Shown here one piece after another: positions 1 through 8,037 of a stretch of DNA of 64,000 nucleotides. Where the stretch lies: contig NZ_CABVHU010000012.1 of assembly GCF_902497855.1 (NCBI RefSeq), positions 124,001 to 188,000 on the forward strand, read 5' to 3'. How positions within the stretch are numbered: the first letter of the stretch is position 1; every line of letters starts with the position of its first letter. The position numbers and the translations under genes are program-made. The notes beneath the pieces are model-generated. The model worked only from the letters and a program-made list of their open reading frames with translations, made no database searches and was not told where the DNA came from. The DNA comes from Pseudomonas fluorescens (GTDB lineage: Bacteria > Pseudomonadota > Gammaproteobacteria > Pseudomonadales > Pseudomonadaceae).

Positions 1-1
1 T

Positions 2-691
2 AACGCGGACGACAATCTGGCGTTTCTCGATGAGCACGAACGGGTGGTGGTCAAACCCCTGGACGGCGAGCAGGGTCAAGGGGTCGCGGTGGATTTGCGG
101 ACCATCGAAGAGGTCCAGCAAGCCATCGAGGCGGCCCGCCAGTTCGACAGCCGCGTGCTGCTGGAAAGCTTCCACGAAGGGCTCGACCTGCGGATCGTGG
201 TGATCGGATTCGAAGTGGTCGCCGCCGCGATCCGCCGACCGGCGGAAGTGGTGGGTGACGGTCAGCATGCCATCGGTGCGCTGATCGAAGCCCAGAGTCG
301 ACGGCGCCAGGCGGCCACCAGTGGTGAAAGCAAAATCCCGCTGGACCATGAGACCGAGCGCACCCTGCAGGCCGCAGGCTACGACTACGAGAGCATTCTG
401 CCGGCGGGCGAGCATCTGTTCGTACGGCGCACGGCGAATCTGCATACCGGCGGCATGCTTGAGGATGTCACGGCGATCCTGCATCCCACCCTGGTCGATG
501 CGGCAGTGCGTGCGGCGCGGGCGCTGGATATTCCGATGGTCGGACTCGACCTGATGGTGCCCGCGGCCGATCAGCCGGAGTATGTGTTTATCGAAGCCAA
601 CGAGCGCGCCGGCCTGGCCAACCATGAGCCGCAGCCTACGGCGGAGCGGTTTGTGGATTTGTTGTTTCCCCATAGTCAGCCGGCGGCCTGA
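2..691 (+). CDS. ngg: N-acetylglutaminylglutamine synthetase, C-terminal part
   Basis: This is the 3' end of an ATP-grasp ligase; the frame is open from base 2 and the start lies outside the window. About 229 residues are present. The opening KPLDGEQGQGV is an ATP-grasp lysine/glycine loop, and later segments (ESFHEGLDLRIVVIG, GLDLMVP, FIEANERAGLANHEPQP) match the metal- and ATP-binding half of the fold as in cyanophycin synthetase-like ligases. In Pseudomonas this enzyme joins glutamine units to make the osmoprotectant N-acetylglutaminylglutamine amide (NAGGN). The M42 peptidase gene that follows is the usual partner and supports the assignment. The name rests on family resemblance and context. 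Confidence 0.85.
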   Translation, partial: NADDNLAFLDEHERVVVKPLDGEQGQGVAVDLRTIEEVQQAIEAARQFDSRVLLESFHEGLDLRIVVIGFEVVAAAIRRPAEVVGDGQHAIGALIEAQSRRRQAATSGESKIPLDHETERTLQAAGYDYESILPAGEHLFVRRTANLHTGGMLEDVTAILHPTLVDAAVRAARALDIPMVGLDLMVPAADQPEYVFIEANERAGLANHEPQPTAERFVDLLFPHSQPAA

Positions 692-704
692 CGCTCCCCC
701 TCAC

Positions 705-811
705 GATCGTTCCCACGCTCTGCGTGGGAATGCCTCACCGGACGCTCCGCGTCCGCTTGTGGGACGCAGAGCGTCCCTGGCTGCATTCCCACGCGAAGCG
801 TGGGAACGATC
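705..811. repeat. 107-bp symmetrical GTTCCCACGC-family repeat
   Basis: Each end is a small palindrome (TTCCCACGC..GCGTGGGAA) inside outer GATCGTTCCC / GGGAACGATC arms, so the whole unit is an inverted doublet. A second palindrome (GACGCTCCGCGTC) lies inside. Related copies sit at 12485-12597 and 21179-21291. It occupies nearly all of the gap between the synthetase and peptidase genes and ends 25 bp before the peptidase start. Confidence 0.9.
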
Positions 812-836
812 AGCGCTCAACTCATCAGGAGTTCCC

Positions 837-2027
837 ATGACCAGCAAAATTCCCGAACCAGACCTCAACTACCTGCAAAAAGTCCTGCTGGAAATGCTCG
901 CCATTCCCAGCCCGACCGGGTTCACCGACACCATCGTGCGCTACGTCGCCGAACGCCTTGAAGAGCTTGGCATCCCCTTTGAAATGACCCGGCGCGGGAC
1001 CATCCGAGCCACGCTCAAGGGCAAGAGGAACAGCCCGGACCGGGCAGTGTCCGCGCACCTGGATACCATCGGCGCCGCGGTTCGCGCGATCAAGGACAAC
1101 GGCCGCCTGACCCTGGCCCCGGTCGGTTGCTGGTCCAGCCGGTTTGCCGAGGGCAGCCGGGTCAGCCTGTTTACCGATAACGGGGTGATCCGCGGCAGCG
1201 TATTGCCGCTGATGGCTTCCGGGCACGCCTTCAATACCGCCGTGGATGAAATGCCGATCAGTTGGGATCACATCGAGTTGCGTCTGGACGCCTATTGCGC
1301 CACCCGTGCCGATTGCGACTCCCTGGGGATCAGCGTCGGCGATTTCGTCGCCTTCGACCCGTTGCCGGAGTTCACTGAAAGCGGGCACATCAGCGCCCGT
1401 CACCTCGACGACAAGGCCGGTGTTGCTGCACTGCTGGCAGCGCTGAAAGCCATCGTCGACAGCGGCGAAGAGCTGATGATCGACTGTCATCCGCTGTTCA
1501 CCATCACCGAAGAAACCGGCAGCGGCGCGGCGGCGGCGCTGCCCTGGGATGTCAGCGAATTCGTCGGCATCGACATCGCGCCGGTCGCGCCGGGCCAGCA
1601 TTCCAGCGAGCACGCCGTGAGCGTGGCGATGCAGGATTCCGGCGGGCCTTATGACTATCACCTGTCGCGCCACCTGCTGCGCCTGGCCAGTGACAATGAG
1701 TTGCCGGTGCGCCGCGACCTGTTCCGTTATTACTTCAGCGATGCGCACTCGGCAGTGACCGCCGGCCATGACATCCGCACCGCCCTGCTCGCCTTCGGCT
1801 GCGACGCCACCCACGGCTACGAACGCACCCACATCGACAGCCTCGCCGCGCTCAGTCGGTTGCTGGGTGCCTATATCCTCAGCCCGCCAGTGTTCGCCAG
1901 CGATGCCCAGCCTGCGAAGGGGTCGCTGGACAGGTTCAGTCACCAGATCGAACATGACACGCAGATGGAAAGCGATACCCGGGTGCCGTCGGTGGATAGC
2001 CTGGTGGGGCAGCGGTCGGAGAGCTGA
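837..2027 (+). CDS. NAGGN-associated M42 family metallopeptidase
   Basis: A 396-residue M42-type co-catalytic aminopeptidase associated with NAGGN synthesis loci. Metal-ligand motifs are visible in order: SAHLDTIG, HLDDKAGVAALLAAL, the ITEETGSG glutamate pair, a VGIDIAP aspartate and a late ATHGYERTH histidine. The start is the ATG at 837, preceded by CAGGAG at 827-832; the frame is open farther upstream but that part is repeat sequence with no ribosome site. It probably trims or turns over the dipeptide product or a precursor; its exact substrate is not known to me. It follows the synthetase across a palindromic repeat, and the two are likely cotranscribed. Confidence 0.85.
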   Translation: MTSKIPEPDLNYLQKVLLEMLAIPSPTGFTDTIVRYVAERLEELGIPFEMTRRGTIRATLKGKRNSPDRAVSAHLDTIGAAVRAIKDNGRLTLAPVGCWSSRFAEGSRVSLFTDNGVIRGSVLPLMASGHAFNTAVDEMPISWDHIELRLDAYCATRADCDSLGISVGDFVAFDPLPEFTESGHISARHLDDKAGVAALLAALKAIVDSGEELMIDCHPLFTITEETGSGAAAALPWDVSEFVGIDIAPVAPGQHSSEHAVSVAMQDSGGPYDYHLSRHLLRLASDNELPVRRDLFRYYFSDAHSAVTAGHDIRTALLAFGCDATHGYERTHIDSLAALSRLLGAYILSPPVFASDAQPAKGSLDRFSHQIEHDTQMESDTRVPSVDSLVGQRSES

Positions 2028-2155
2028 TTTTTGCCTTAAGACATTGGGTGCCTGATCTACCGCCTTAAGCGGTGGATCAGGCAACACATGAAGCCCAGGC
2101 TAGCCGCAATCGATCATTCGCCGTAGCATCCCGCCATTGTTTAGCCGAGGTGCCC

Positions 2156-2383
2156 ATGCTGATCCCCCATGACCAACTTGAAGTCGACACCCTTACCCGC
2201 CTGATCGAGGATTTCGTCACCCGTGACGGTACCGACAACGGTGATGACACCCCGCTCGAAACCCGCGTGCTGCGTGTACGCCAGGCCTTGACCAAGGGGC
2301 AGGCACTGATTGTCTTCGACCCGGAAAGCGAGCAATGCCAGTTGATGCTCAAGCACGACGTGCCCAAGCATCTGTTCGACTGA
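2156..2383 (+). CDS. YheU family (UPF0270) protein
   Basis: A 75-residue protein beginning MLIPHDQLEVDTLTRLIEDF, with the conserved block TRDGTD and a tail ending KHDVPKHLF. Length and sequence match the UPF0270/YheU family of small proteobacterial proteins of unknown function. GAGG at 2147-2150 gives a good ribosome site for the ATG at 2156. It ends five bases before the stop of the convergent csrA-type gene, leaving no room for a terminator. Confidence 0.85.
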   Translation: MLIPHDQLEVDTLTRLIEDFVTRDGTDNGDDTPLETRVLRVRQALTKGQALIVFDPESEQCQLMLKHDVPKHLFD

Positions 2384-2388
2384 GACCT

Positions 2389-2580
2389 TCAGCGCGCCTG
2401 TTTTTTCTTCTTCGGCAGTTTGAGCTGGATGCGTTCGTAGACCTCGGACCGGTGCACTTCGACGTTCTGCGGCGCTTCGACGCCGAAGCGCACCGTGCCG
2501 CCGTTGACCCCCACTATTCGCACGGAAATGTCGTCACCGATAGATATCAATTCGCCCACAACGCGACTGAGTACAAGCAT
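2389..2580 (-). CDS. CsrA/RsmA family RNA-binding regulator (RsmI-like paralogue)
   Basis: A 63-residue post-transcriptional regulator that binds GGA motifs in mRNA leaders. The family landmarks are present: MLVLSRVVGE at the N terminus, GVEAPQNVEVHR in the middle, and the RNA-contacting arginine at position 44 (VHR). It differs from canonical RsmA/RsmE (MLILTR...) in carrying LSRVVGELISIGDD and a basic KKKK tail, which fits the third Pseudomonas paralogue usually called RsmI. The paralogue name is my best recollection. It would be sequestered by GacA-controlled small RNAs such as RsmY/RsmZ if functional. Confidence 0.85.
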   Translation of the reverse strand: MLVLSRVVGELISIGDDISVRIVGVNGGTVRFGVEAPQNVEVHRSEVYERIQLKLPKKKKQAR

Positions 2581-2700
2581 GGTATTGGTCCTTCAGGATG
2601 AGGTGACCCTGAAGATGCCCGGCCCACGGCGGGTGTTCAATGCGACGGCGGTAAATCAGTCCTTCCCTACAACGCAAGCAGCAAGCCGGCGTAGGAAAGG

Positions 2701-2739
2701 CCTGACAAATCAGCGGCGCTGTAGGACTGATCTGTCAGG
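2701..2739. repeat. Imperfect 13-bp inverted repeat between csrA-type gene and ynfA
   Basis: Arms CCTGACAAATCAG (2701-2713) and CTGATCTGTCAGG (2727-2739) pair with one mismatch around a 13-nt loop. A larger ATCAGTCCT / AGGACTGAT pair (2654-2662, 2723-2731) overlaps it. It lies just after ynfA on the minus strand and could act as a weak terminator, although no U-run follows. Confidence 0.6.
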
Positions 2740-3067
2740 ATGCGTAAAAGCGCGGCCCGAACAGGATGACACTCGCTCCGATCACGCACAGCGCCACGCC
2801 GACCCAGTCCGAACTCAACGGACGAATCCGCTCGACCACCGCCAGCCAACCAATCGACGCAATGATGTAGATGCCACCGTAAGCGGCATAGGCGCGACCG
2901 GCATAGGTCGCTTCGATACGGGTCAGCAGCAATGCAAACAGCGTCAGGCTGAGCAACGCCGGCACTATCCACCAGGCACTCTTGCCCTGGCGCAGCCACA
3001 CCCAGAAGGCGAAGCAGCCGGCGATTTCAAACAGCGCGGCAAGGAAAAACCACAGGTAATTAAGCAT
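2735..3067 (-). CDS. YnfA family small membrane protein (UPF0060)
   Basis: A 110-residue protein with four hydrophobic helices (about residues 1-22, 32-50, 62-80 and 88-107). The YnfA signature is clear: LFEIAGCFAFWVWLR near the N terminus and AYGGIYIIASIGWLAVVERIRP in the third helix. The family belongs to the drug/metabolite transporter superfamily and resembles small multidrug resistance proteins; its substrate is uncertain. It stands alone, with the SDR gene upstream on the same strand about 60 bp away. Confidence 0.88.
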   Translation of the reverse strand: MLNYLWFFLAALFEIAGCFAFWVWLRQGKSAWWIVPALLSLTLFALLLTRIEATYAGRAYAAYGGIYIIASIGWLAVVERIRPLSSDWVGVALCVIGASVILFGPRFYAS

Positions 3068-3131
3068 GCAAACGTCTCGTGAGGATGGCCGGTTGCGGCC
3101 ACCCTAGCGACGGTGATGCCCAGGGGCAAGT

Positions 3132-3947
3132 TCAGCCTGCGGTTTGCCTGGCCTTGGCGCGCATCTTGTCGGCCATGACCGTCATTTCGTCGTAGAGCAG
3201 TTGTGGGTTCTTCTGCTTGAGCGCCCAGGCCATGCGACCCTGCTCATGGGGCAGAATCATGAATTCACCGGCGCCGACCTGTTGATAGATGTAGTCGGCA
3301 ATGTCGGCGGCGCTGATCGGCGAGCTTTCCAGCAACTTGCCAACCTGGGCCTTCATGGCCGGCGTCGGGCCCCGGAAGGAATCAAGCAGGTTGGTCTGGA
3401 AAAATGAAGGGCACACCACATGCACGCCGACTTCCTGCTGCGCCAGTTCGATCAGCAGGCTTTCGGACAAGGCCACCACGCCCGCCTTGGCGACGTTGTA
3501 GTTGCTCATGGCCGGGCCTTGCATCAGCGCGGCCATCGATGCGATGTTGATGATCTTGCCTTTGCTTTTTTCCAGCAGTGGCAGGAAGGCCTTGCAGCCC
3601 TTGACGACCCCCATCAGATTGATTGCTATCTGCCAGTCCCAGTCCTCCAGGGACAGCTCACTGAAGAACCCGCCCGAAGCAACGCCGGCGTTGTTGACGA
3701 TGACATCGATGCCGCCCAGCTTCTCTTCGCAGGCTTGGGCGAAGGCAGTCAACTGGCTGTAATCGCGTACATCGCAACGCTGGATGAAACCGTCGCCGCC
3801 GGCTTCGCGAACCTGTTTCAGGGTTTCTTGCAGACCGGGCTCGCTGACATCCGACAAGGCCAGTTGCCAGCCTTCACGCGCCCAGCGCAGCGCGATTTCG
3901 CGACCTAAGCCTGAGCCTGCGCCAGTGATCATCATGCGATTTTGCAT
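3132..3947 (-). CDS. Short-chain dehydrogenase/reductase (SDR)
   Basis: A 271-residue classical SDR. The cofactor loop is TGAGSGLG near residue 8, followed by the NNAG motif (VIVNNAGVASGG), the catalytic serine in NIASMAAL and the YNVAK tyrosine/lysine pair. DVSEP after beta-2 suggests NAD(H) preference. I start at the ATG at 3947 (MQNRMMITGAG), where SDR homology begins; the frame is open about 32 residues farther upstream but that part does not look like protein. Substrate unknown; no neighbour points to a pathway. Confidence 0.85.
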   Translation of the reverse strand: MQNRMMITGAGSGLGREIALRWAREGWQLALSDVSEPGLQETLKQVREAGGDGFIQRCDVRDYSQLTAFAQACEEKLGGIDVIVNNAGVASGGFFSELSLEDWDWQIAINLMGVVKGCKAFLPLLEKSKGKIINIASMAALMQGPAMSNYNVAKAGVVALSESLLIELAQQEVGVHVVCPSFFQTNLLDSFRGPTPAMKAQVGKLLESSPISAADIADYIYQQVGAGEFMILPHEQGRMAWALKQKNPQLLYDEMTVMADKMRAKARQTAG

Positions 3948-4232
3948 AGCAAACAGCCTTGTTGTTCCGGGGAAGATGTGTCGAGTGTAGCGAAGGACAT
4001 TGCCCGACCCACACTCCATCAGATTGCTGAATGGCTCAGGCAAACCGTGGAAGTGCCCGCAACCCGATAATGGAGTAAAAACGAAATAAGCCTATCTTCG
4101 AAAAACATTAAAAAAACTTGGAATTTTCCTTCAAGTGCAACAGTCGGATTTGTTAAGCAGCCTGGTTTATAGCATCACGGCTGAGCGTTAAACGCCAGGT
4201 AGTTCCAGAACACTTCCAACAAGGAAATAAAC

Positions 4233-4385
4233 ATGGGCACAATTCTGATCATTATCCTGATCCTCCTGCTGGTAGGTGGTTTACCGGTCTTCCCGCACTC
4301 CAGAAGTTGGGGTTATGGGCCGTCGGGTATCATCGGCGTGGTGTTGGTGGTGCTGTTGATCCTGCTGTTGCTGGGCAAGATATAA
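4233..4385 (+). CDS. DUF3309 family 50-residue membrane protein
   Basis: A micro-protein read directly from the sequence: ATG at 4233, stop at 4383-4385, with the ribosome site AAGGAAA about 6 nt upstream. It starts MGTILIIILILLLVGGLPVF, continues HSRSWGYGPSGIIG and ends in a second hydrophobic run, so it is two short membrane segments around a conserved SRSWGYGPSG turn. That pattern is diagnostic of DUF3309. Function is unknown; members are small inner-membrane proteins. A strong bidirectional terminator follows. Confidence 0.85.
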   Translation: MGTILIIILILLLVGGLPVFPHSRSWGYGPSGIIGVVLVVLLILLLLGKI

Positions 4386-4397
4386 AGGTTTAACAGA

Positions 4398-4432
4398 CAA
4401 AAAAAAGAGGCCCTTTTCAGGGCCTCTTTTTT
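4398..4432. terminator. Bidirectional rho-independent terminator
   Basis: The stem GAGGCCC (4407-4413) / GGGCCTC (4420-4426) has a 6-nt loop, is preceded by an A-run (4398-4406) and followed by a T-run (4427-4432). It can terminate both the DUF3309 gene on the plus strand and the LtaS-like gene on the minus strand; the T-run reaches the latter's stop codon. Confidence 0.9.
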
Positions 4433-6542
4433 ATTTCGCTTCGACTATTCCGTCCGGCTTGCCGTCGACCACACCGGCGGTGTTGTCGATCAGGCTCTTG
4501 GTTGCCGTTTGCAGGAACGCTTCGAGCTTGAGTTTCAGCTCCGCCGTTCGCGGCGCATCCGCAATGACCTCGGCGTGCGGCGTAGCACCGAATTCATAGC
4601 GGTACATCTTCGGCGCCATGTCCTTGTCCTTCGGCAGCACCAGAATCTGGTCGGCCGTGATAATGGCCGTGGTCTGCTCGCTGCCCGACGGCTTGATCAC
4701 ACCAAAACCGGTATCGCCTTCGGGAAGGTTGAGCAGGTCACGCCCCCAGCACTGATGGCGCACTTCGCCACCGATCCGGCCCATGATGGTCGGCACGATG
4801 TCGATCTGGGTGCCCACGGTGTGGTCACGCTGGCCGAATTTTTCCTGGATGCCCGGGGCGATGAACAGCATCGGCACGTTGAAGCGGCCCAGGTCCATTT
4901 CGGTGATCTGACGCTCGTTGCCAAACCCGTGGTCACCCACGACGACAAACAGCGTCTCCTTGAAATACGGCTCCTTGCGGGCCTTTTCAAAGAACTGGCC
5001 CAGCGCCCAGTCCGAGTAGCGCATGGCGGTCAAATGCTCGTTCAGGCTACCGCGATCGGTAACGCGCTCGACCGGCAAGGGACTCGGCAAGGCGTATGGC
5101 GTGTGGTTGGACAGGGTTTGCAGCAGTGCATAGAACGGCTTGCCGTTTTCCCGCGCCTTGAGCTCGACCAGACCACGGTCGAACATGTCCTGGTCGGACA
5201 CACCCCAGGTCGGATCGGAGAACACCGGATTGACGAAGTCGTTACGACCAATGAAGTTGGTCATGCCCTGGTTGCTGAAGAAACCCGACTGGTTATCCCA
5301 GGCGAAGTCACCGTTGTAGACGTACACGTCGTCGTAGTCACGGGCGCTGAGCAATTGCGGCAGGCCGGACAACTTGTGGCTGCCCTCAGGCGTTTGCATC
5401 AGGTATTCGAAACCCGGCAGGTTCGGGAAGCAGGCCATGGTGGCGAACATACCCTGGTGGGTATGGGTGCCGTTGGAGAAGAAACGGTCGAACAGCAGGC
5501 CTTCCTTCGACAGCTTGTCGAGGTATGGCGTGATATTGCCTGGGGCACCCAACGCGCCCACTGAGTGACCGGCCATGCTTTCCATCAGGATCACGACGAC
5601 GTTCTTGATCGGCAGGGTCTTGTCGGCCGGGGGCGTGTAATCGCGACGCACGGCGGCAGTCTCGGCATCCACCAGCTTGTCATCCGGCATCACCAGCAGG
5701 TCACGCACGATTTGCTGGGCCTGCGGCTGCGGCAGCGTGGCTTTCCAGATGTTGTCGCGGTCTTCGGACATCCGGCTCTTGGCCGCGGCGACCAGCGACA
5801 ATGTACCGTTGAGACCCAGCTGGTTGGCGAAGTTGGAGTCGGTGGTGTAGACGTCACCCCAACGCATCGGCGGGCCCTGACGCAGGGTGCCACGGGCAGC
5901 GATTACGCAGACCAGCAGGCAGACCACGAACACCGCGATGCGAGAGTACCATGGGGCGATCTGGCGTGTGCTGACACTGCCGCCGCTGAATGGGCCGCGG
6001 GGACGGGTGGCCCGGTCGGCGCCCTTGAACGCCAGGGTCAGGATCACGGTGCCCACGACCCAGGCCAGCAGGTAGCGAACCACGGGAAAACCGTACCAGA
6101 GCATGCTGGCCACGGTTTTCGGGTCTTCCTTGATGTACTGGAAGACCAGGCCGTTGAGGCGCTGGTGGAACTCGCGGTAGAAGTCCATCTCCATCAGGCC
6201 GAGGAACAATGCAATGCTCGAGACGACGGTCAGCCAGAGACGGAAGAACCCGCGGGCAGCCATGGCCCGGGCACTGAACAGCGCCAGCACCAGCGGAACG
6301 CTGAAGTAGACCACCAGTCGCAGGTCGAAACGCAGACCGTTGGTGAACGCTTCGAAAAAGGTCGAGGCCGGCGTGTCGAGCATCATCTCGCGGTTGTAGA
6401 CCAGCAGCGCGACGCGCAGCAGGGTGAACATGACCATCATGACCAGGGCACACAGCAGCGTGTAGGCCAGATGCGATTTGACGGTCGGTTGCAGCAGGCG
6501 ACTAGAAGCTCGCTGCTGACTCAGGGCGTCCGGGTTTGCCAT
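4431..6542 (-). CDS. LTA synthase / phosphoglycerol transferase family protein (sulfatase fold)
   Basis: A 703-residue inner-membrane enzyme. The first 240 or so residues contain about five hydrophobic helices; the rest is a periplasmic sulfatase-type domain. Alkaline-phosphatase-superfamily marks include VVVILMESMAG (metal-binding glutamate), the likely nucleophile threonine in SNGTHTHQGMFA, and VVGDHGFGNE (Asp/His metal ligands). Relatives transfer phosphoglycerol or phosphoethanolamine from phospholipids to envelope glycans (LtaS, OpgB). A Gram-negative host makes no lipoteichoic acid, so modification of periplasmic glucans or lipopolysaccharide is more likely. A shared terminator with DUF3309 lies immediately downstream. 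Confidence 0.82.
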   Translation of the reverse strand: MANPDALSQQRASSRLLQPTVKSHLAYTLLCALVMMVMFTLLRVALLVYNREMMLDTPASTFFEAFTNGLRFDLRLVVYFSVPLVLALFSARAMAARGFFRLWLTVVSSIALFLGLMEMDFYREFHQRLNGLVFQYIKEDPKTVASMLWYGFPVVRYLLAWVVGTVILTLAFKGADRATRPRGPFSGGSVSTRQIAPWYSRIAVFVVCLLVCVIAARGTLRQGPPMRWGDVYTTDSNFANQLGLNGTLSLVAAAKSRMSEDRDNIWKATLPQPQAQQIVRDLLVMPDDKLVDAETAAVRRDYTPPADKTLPIKNVVVILMESMAGHSVGALGAPGNITPYLDKLSKEGLLFDRFFSNGTHTHQGMFATMACFPNLPGFEYLMQTPEGSHKLSGLPQLLSARDYDDVYVYNGDFAWDNQSGFFSNQGMTNFIGRNDFVNPVFSDPTWGVSDQDMFDRGLVELKARENGKPFYALLQTLSNHTPYALPSPLPVERVTDRGSLNEHLTAMRYSDWALGQFFEKARKEPYFKETLFVVVGDHGFGNERQITEMDLGRFNVPMLFIAPGIQEKFGQRDHTVGTQIDIVPTIMGRIGGEVRHQCWGRDLLNLPEGDTGFGVIKPSGSEQTTAIITADQILVLPKDKDMAPKMYRYEFGATPHAEVIADAPRTAELKLKLEAFLQTATKSLIDNTAGVVDGKPDGIVEAK

Positions 6543-6973
6543 GTCGTTTTAGGACCCATTGGAAGTTGAAGTTTCAAAAATACAGCGGCGCCTTGCCCTC
6601 TGTTGGCCAGGTTCTCGGCCCCGGGGCTTGCGCGGTGCGCAAATGTTGCACGATCGTCCGCGGCATTGCCATTGATTACTGACCGGTATGCGCGGCGCGG
6701 GGCGAATTGTCTTGGAGGCTTTGTGAAAATTTTGTGCAACGTATATCTGGATACAAAATAGTGGCCGCTGCGCCTACAGGGGATCAGGCATGGCGCAACC
6801 TTGTAGGAGCCAGCTTGCTGGCGAAGGCGTCCTTTCAGACAACAATGATGTCGACTGGAAGGGCCTCTTCGCTGGCAAGCCAGCTCCTACAGGGGATCGA
6901 GGTACATCCGCAAGAGCAGGTCGGCGCTGTCAGGGCGCCTTCGCTGCGGTGCGGCAATCCGACAAGCCTGTTG
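6543..6973. other. 431-bp intergenic region with one REP doublet
   Basis: This gap holds the upstream region of the LtaS-like gene (AT-rich around 6720-6765) and, at 6802-6891, an inverted pair of TGTAGGAGC-type REP sequences. Another variant REP half (CTTCGCTGCGGTGCGGCAATCCGACAAG, split here only by description, about 6940-6968) lies next to the START gene stop. No coding sequence was supported. Confidence 0.7.
6802..6891. repeat. REP doublet (REPIN), TGTAGGAGC family
   Basis: Inverted copies TGTAGGAGCCAGCTTGCTGG and the matching CTGGCAAGCCAGCTCCTACA flank a non-conserved spacer. This is the typical REPIN layout of fluorescent pseudomonads. Confidence 0.9.
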
Positions 6974-7579
6974 CTACTTCTCGGCGCGTTCTTTCAGGGC
7001 TTTCAAGGTATTGAACGGTGCATCGACCACAAACTTGTTGGCCACCATCGACGGAATGCTGCCGCCCGGCTCTGTGTGCACCTGATAAATCACTTCGACC
7101 TGGTCGCCCTTGGGCACGAACTTCCAGAAACCGTCGACCTTGGTGACCCGCACAAAGCCTTTTTCTTCAGGAAGGTACTTTGGAACGCCTTCGAGTTTGC
7201 GGGTCAGGCTGCCATCGGCGCCCTCGACGGTGGTGACATGCATCACCGAGTCACGCGGGGTAACCGGCCAGGGCGTATTGAACTGGGTGTAGGTCCAGCT
7301 CTGATTGCCTTCGTGCTTGAGCAACTTCAGGCTCTTGCATTCATGAATCCAGGCGCAAGTGCCTGGCAGGTCTTCCTGCAATGCACGCAGTTTGGCAATG
7401 GTGGTCTTCATCAGGGTGACGCCCTGGTAAGCCTTGTAATCGGAGCCAGCCACTTCACTGAGAGAGATCTTGATCCCGTTTTCGTTCTTGGCGACTTTCC
7501 AGTCTTCGGCCTGGGCGACCGATGTAGCCAGCACAACCGTCAACCCACAGAGCACAGCCATACGATGCAGCGAACCCAT
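6974..7579 (-). CDS. START domain-containing exported protein
   Basis: A 201-residue protein with an N-terminal signal peptide (MGSLHRMAVLCGLTVVLATS, cleavage likely after AQA) and a START/polyketide-cyclase-like lipid-binding domain filling the rest. Typical pieces are DWKVAKNENGIKI near the start, the WPVTPRDSV motif and the region VDGFWKFVPKGDQVEVIYQVHTEP. Start chosen at the ATG at 7579 because an AAGGAA site and the signal peptide begin there. The ligand is unknown; exported START proteins are common in Pseudomonas. Confidence 0.82.
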   Translation of the reverse strand: MGSLHRMAVLCGLTVVLATSVAQAEDWKVAKNENGIKISLSEVAGSDYKAYQGVTLMKTTIAKLRALQEDLPGTCAWIHECKSLKLLKHEGNQSWTYTQFNTPWPVTPRDSVMHVTTVEGADGSLTRKLEGVPKYLPEEKGFVRVTKVDGFWKFVPKGDQVEVIYQVHTEPGGSIPSMVANKFVVDAPFNTLKALKERAEK

Positions 7580-7620
7580 AATCTTATTCCTTATTGTTGA
7601 AGTTCCGTTCGTTGACCCCA

Positions 7621-7875
7621 TCACGCCGCCGTCATTTGCTCCCACCATCCCAGCAACTTGATCGCTTCCTCACTGCTGCTTCCGCACACTTCGACATCGG
7701 CTGCAAATGCCGAACACACGGCGGGACGTTCCGCCTTGCCGAAAATACTGCACAGGTTTTCTGAAGAGAGTTGAACGCAGCGTTCTCCCGCGGCCTTGCC
7801 ATTGGGCATGCCGGGAATCGCTGAACTGATGGACGGGGCAATGCAACAGGCGCCACAGCCTTCACGGCATTTCAT
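7621..7875 (-). CDS. YkgJ family cysteine-cluster protein
   Basis: An 84-residue protein opening with MKCREGCGACCIAP, whose C-x3-C-x2-CC cluster, plus later cysteines in GERCVQL, NLCSIFG, PAVCSAF and EVCGSS, fits the zinc/iron-chelating YkgJ (UPF0153) family. Function unknown. GGAGCTC precedes the ATG. A 16-bp palindrome at 7932-7947 lies about 60 bp upstream and may be an operator. Confidence 0.83.
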   Translation of the reverse strand: MKCREGCGACCIAPSISSAIPGMPNGKAAGERCVQLSSENLCSIFGKAERPAVCSAFAADVEVCGSSSEEAIKLLGWWEQMTAA

Positions 7876-7931
7876 GACGACGAGCTCCTCGCGACGGGCG
7901 ATGGGTTAAAGACGAGGCACAGGGTAACCGC

Positions 7932-7947
7932 TAAAACGGTCGTTTTA
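7932..7947. promoter_or_regulatory. 16-bp palindrome upstream of the YkgJ-type gene
   Basis: TAAAACGGTCGTTTTA has perfect 7-bp arms around GT. It sits 57-72 bp upstream of the minus-strand start at 7875, where an operator would be expected. The regulator is not identifiable. Confidence 0.4.
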
Positions 7948-8037
7948 AATTACCTGGATCCGGTTTTTTCGCTCAAACGAACGTGACTGACCAGTCTCCG
8001 ACAAAGTGTCTGGCCAACGGGTCACAGATGGCGGCAA

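Noticed and set aside
582..836. N-terminal extension of the M42 peptidase frame
   Set aside because: It covers the previous gene's end and a palindromic repeat; the ribosome site and homology begin at 837.
825..2087. A 420-residue minus-strand frame opposite the M42 peptidase
   Set aside because: Complementary-strand artefact; the peptidase metal ligands on the other strand are unmistakable.
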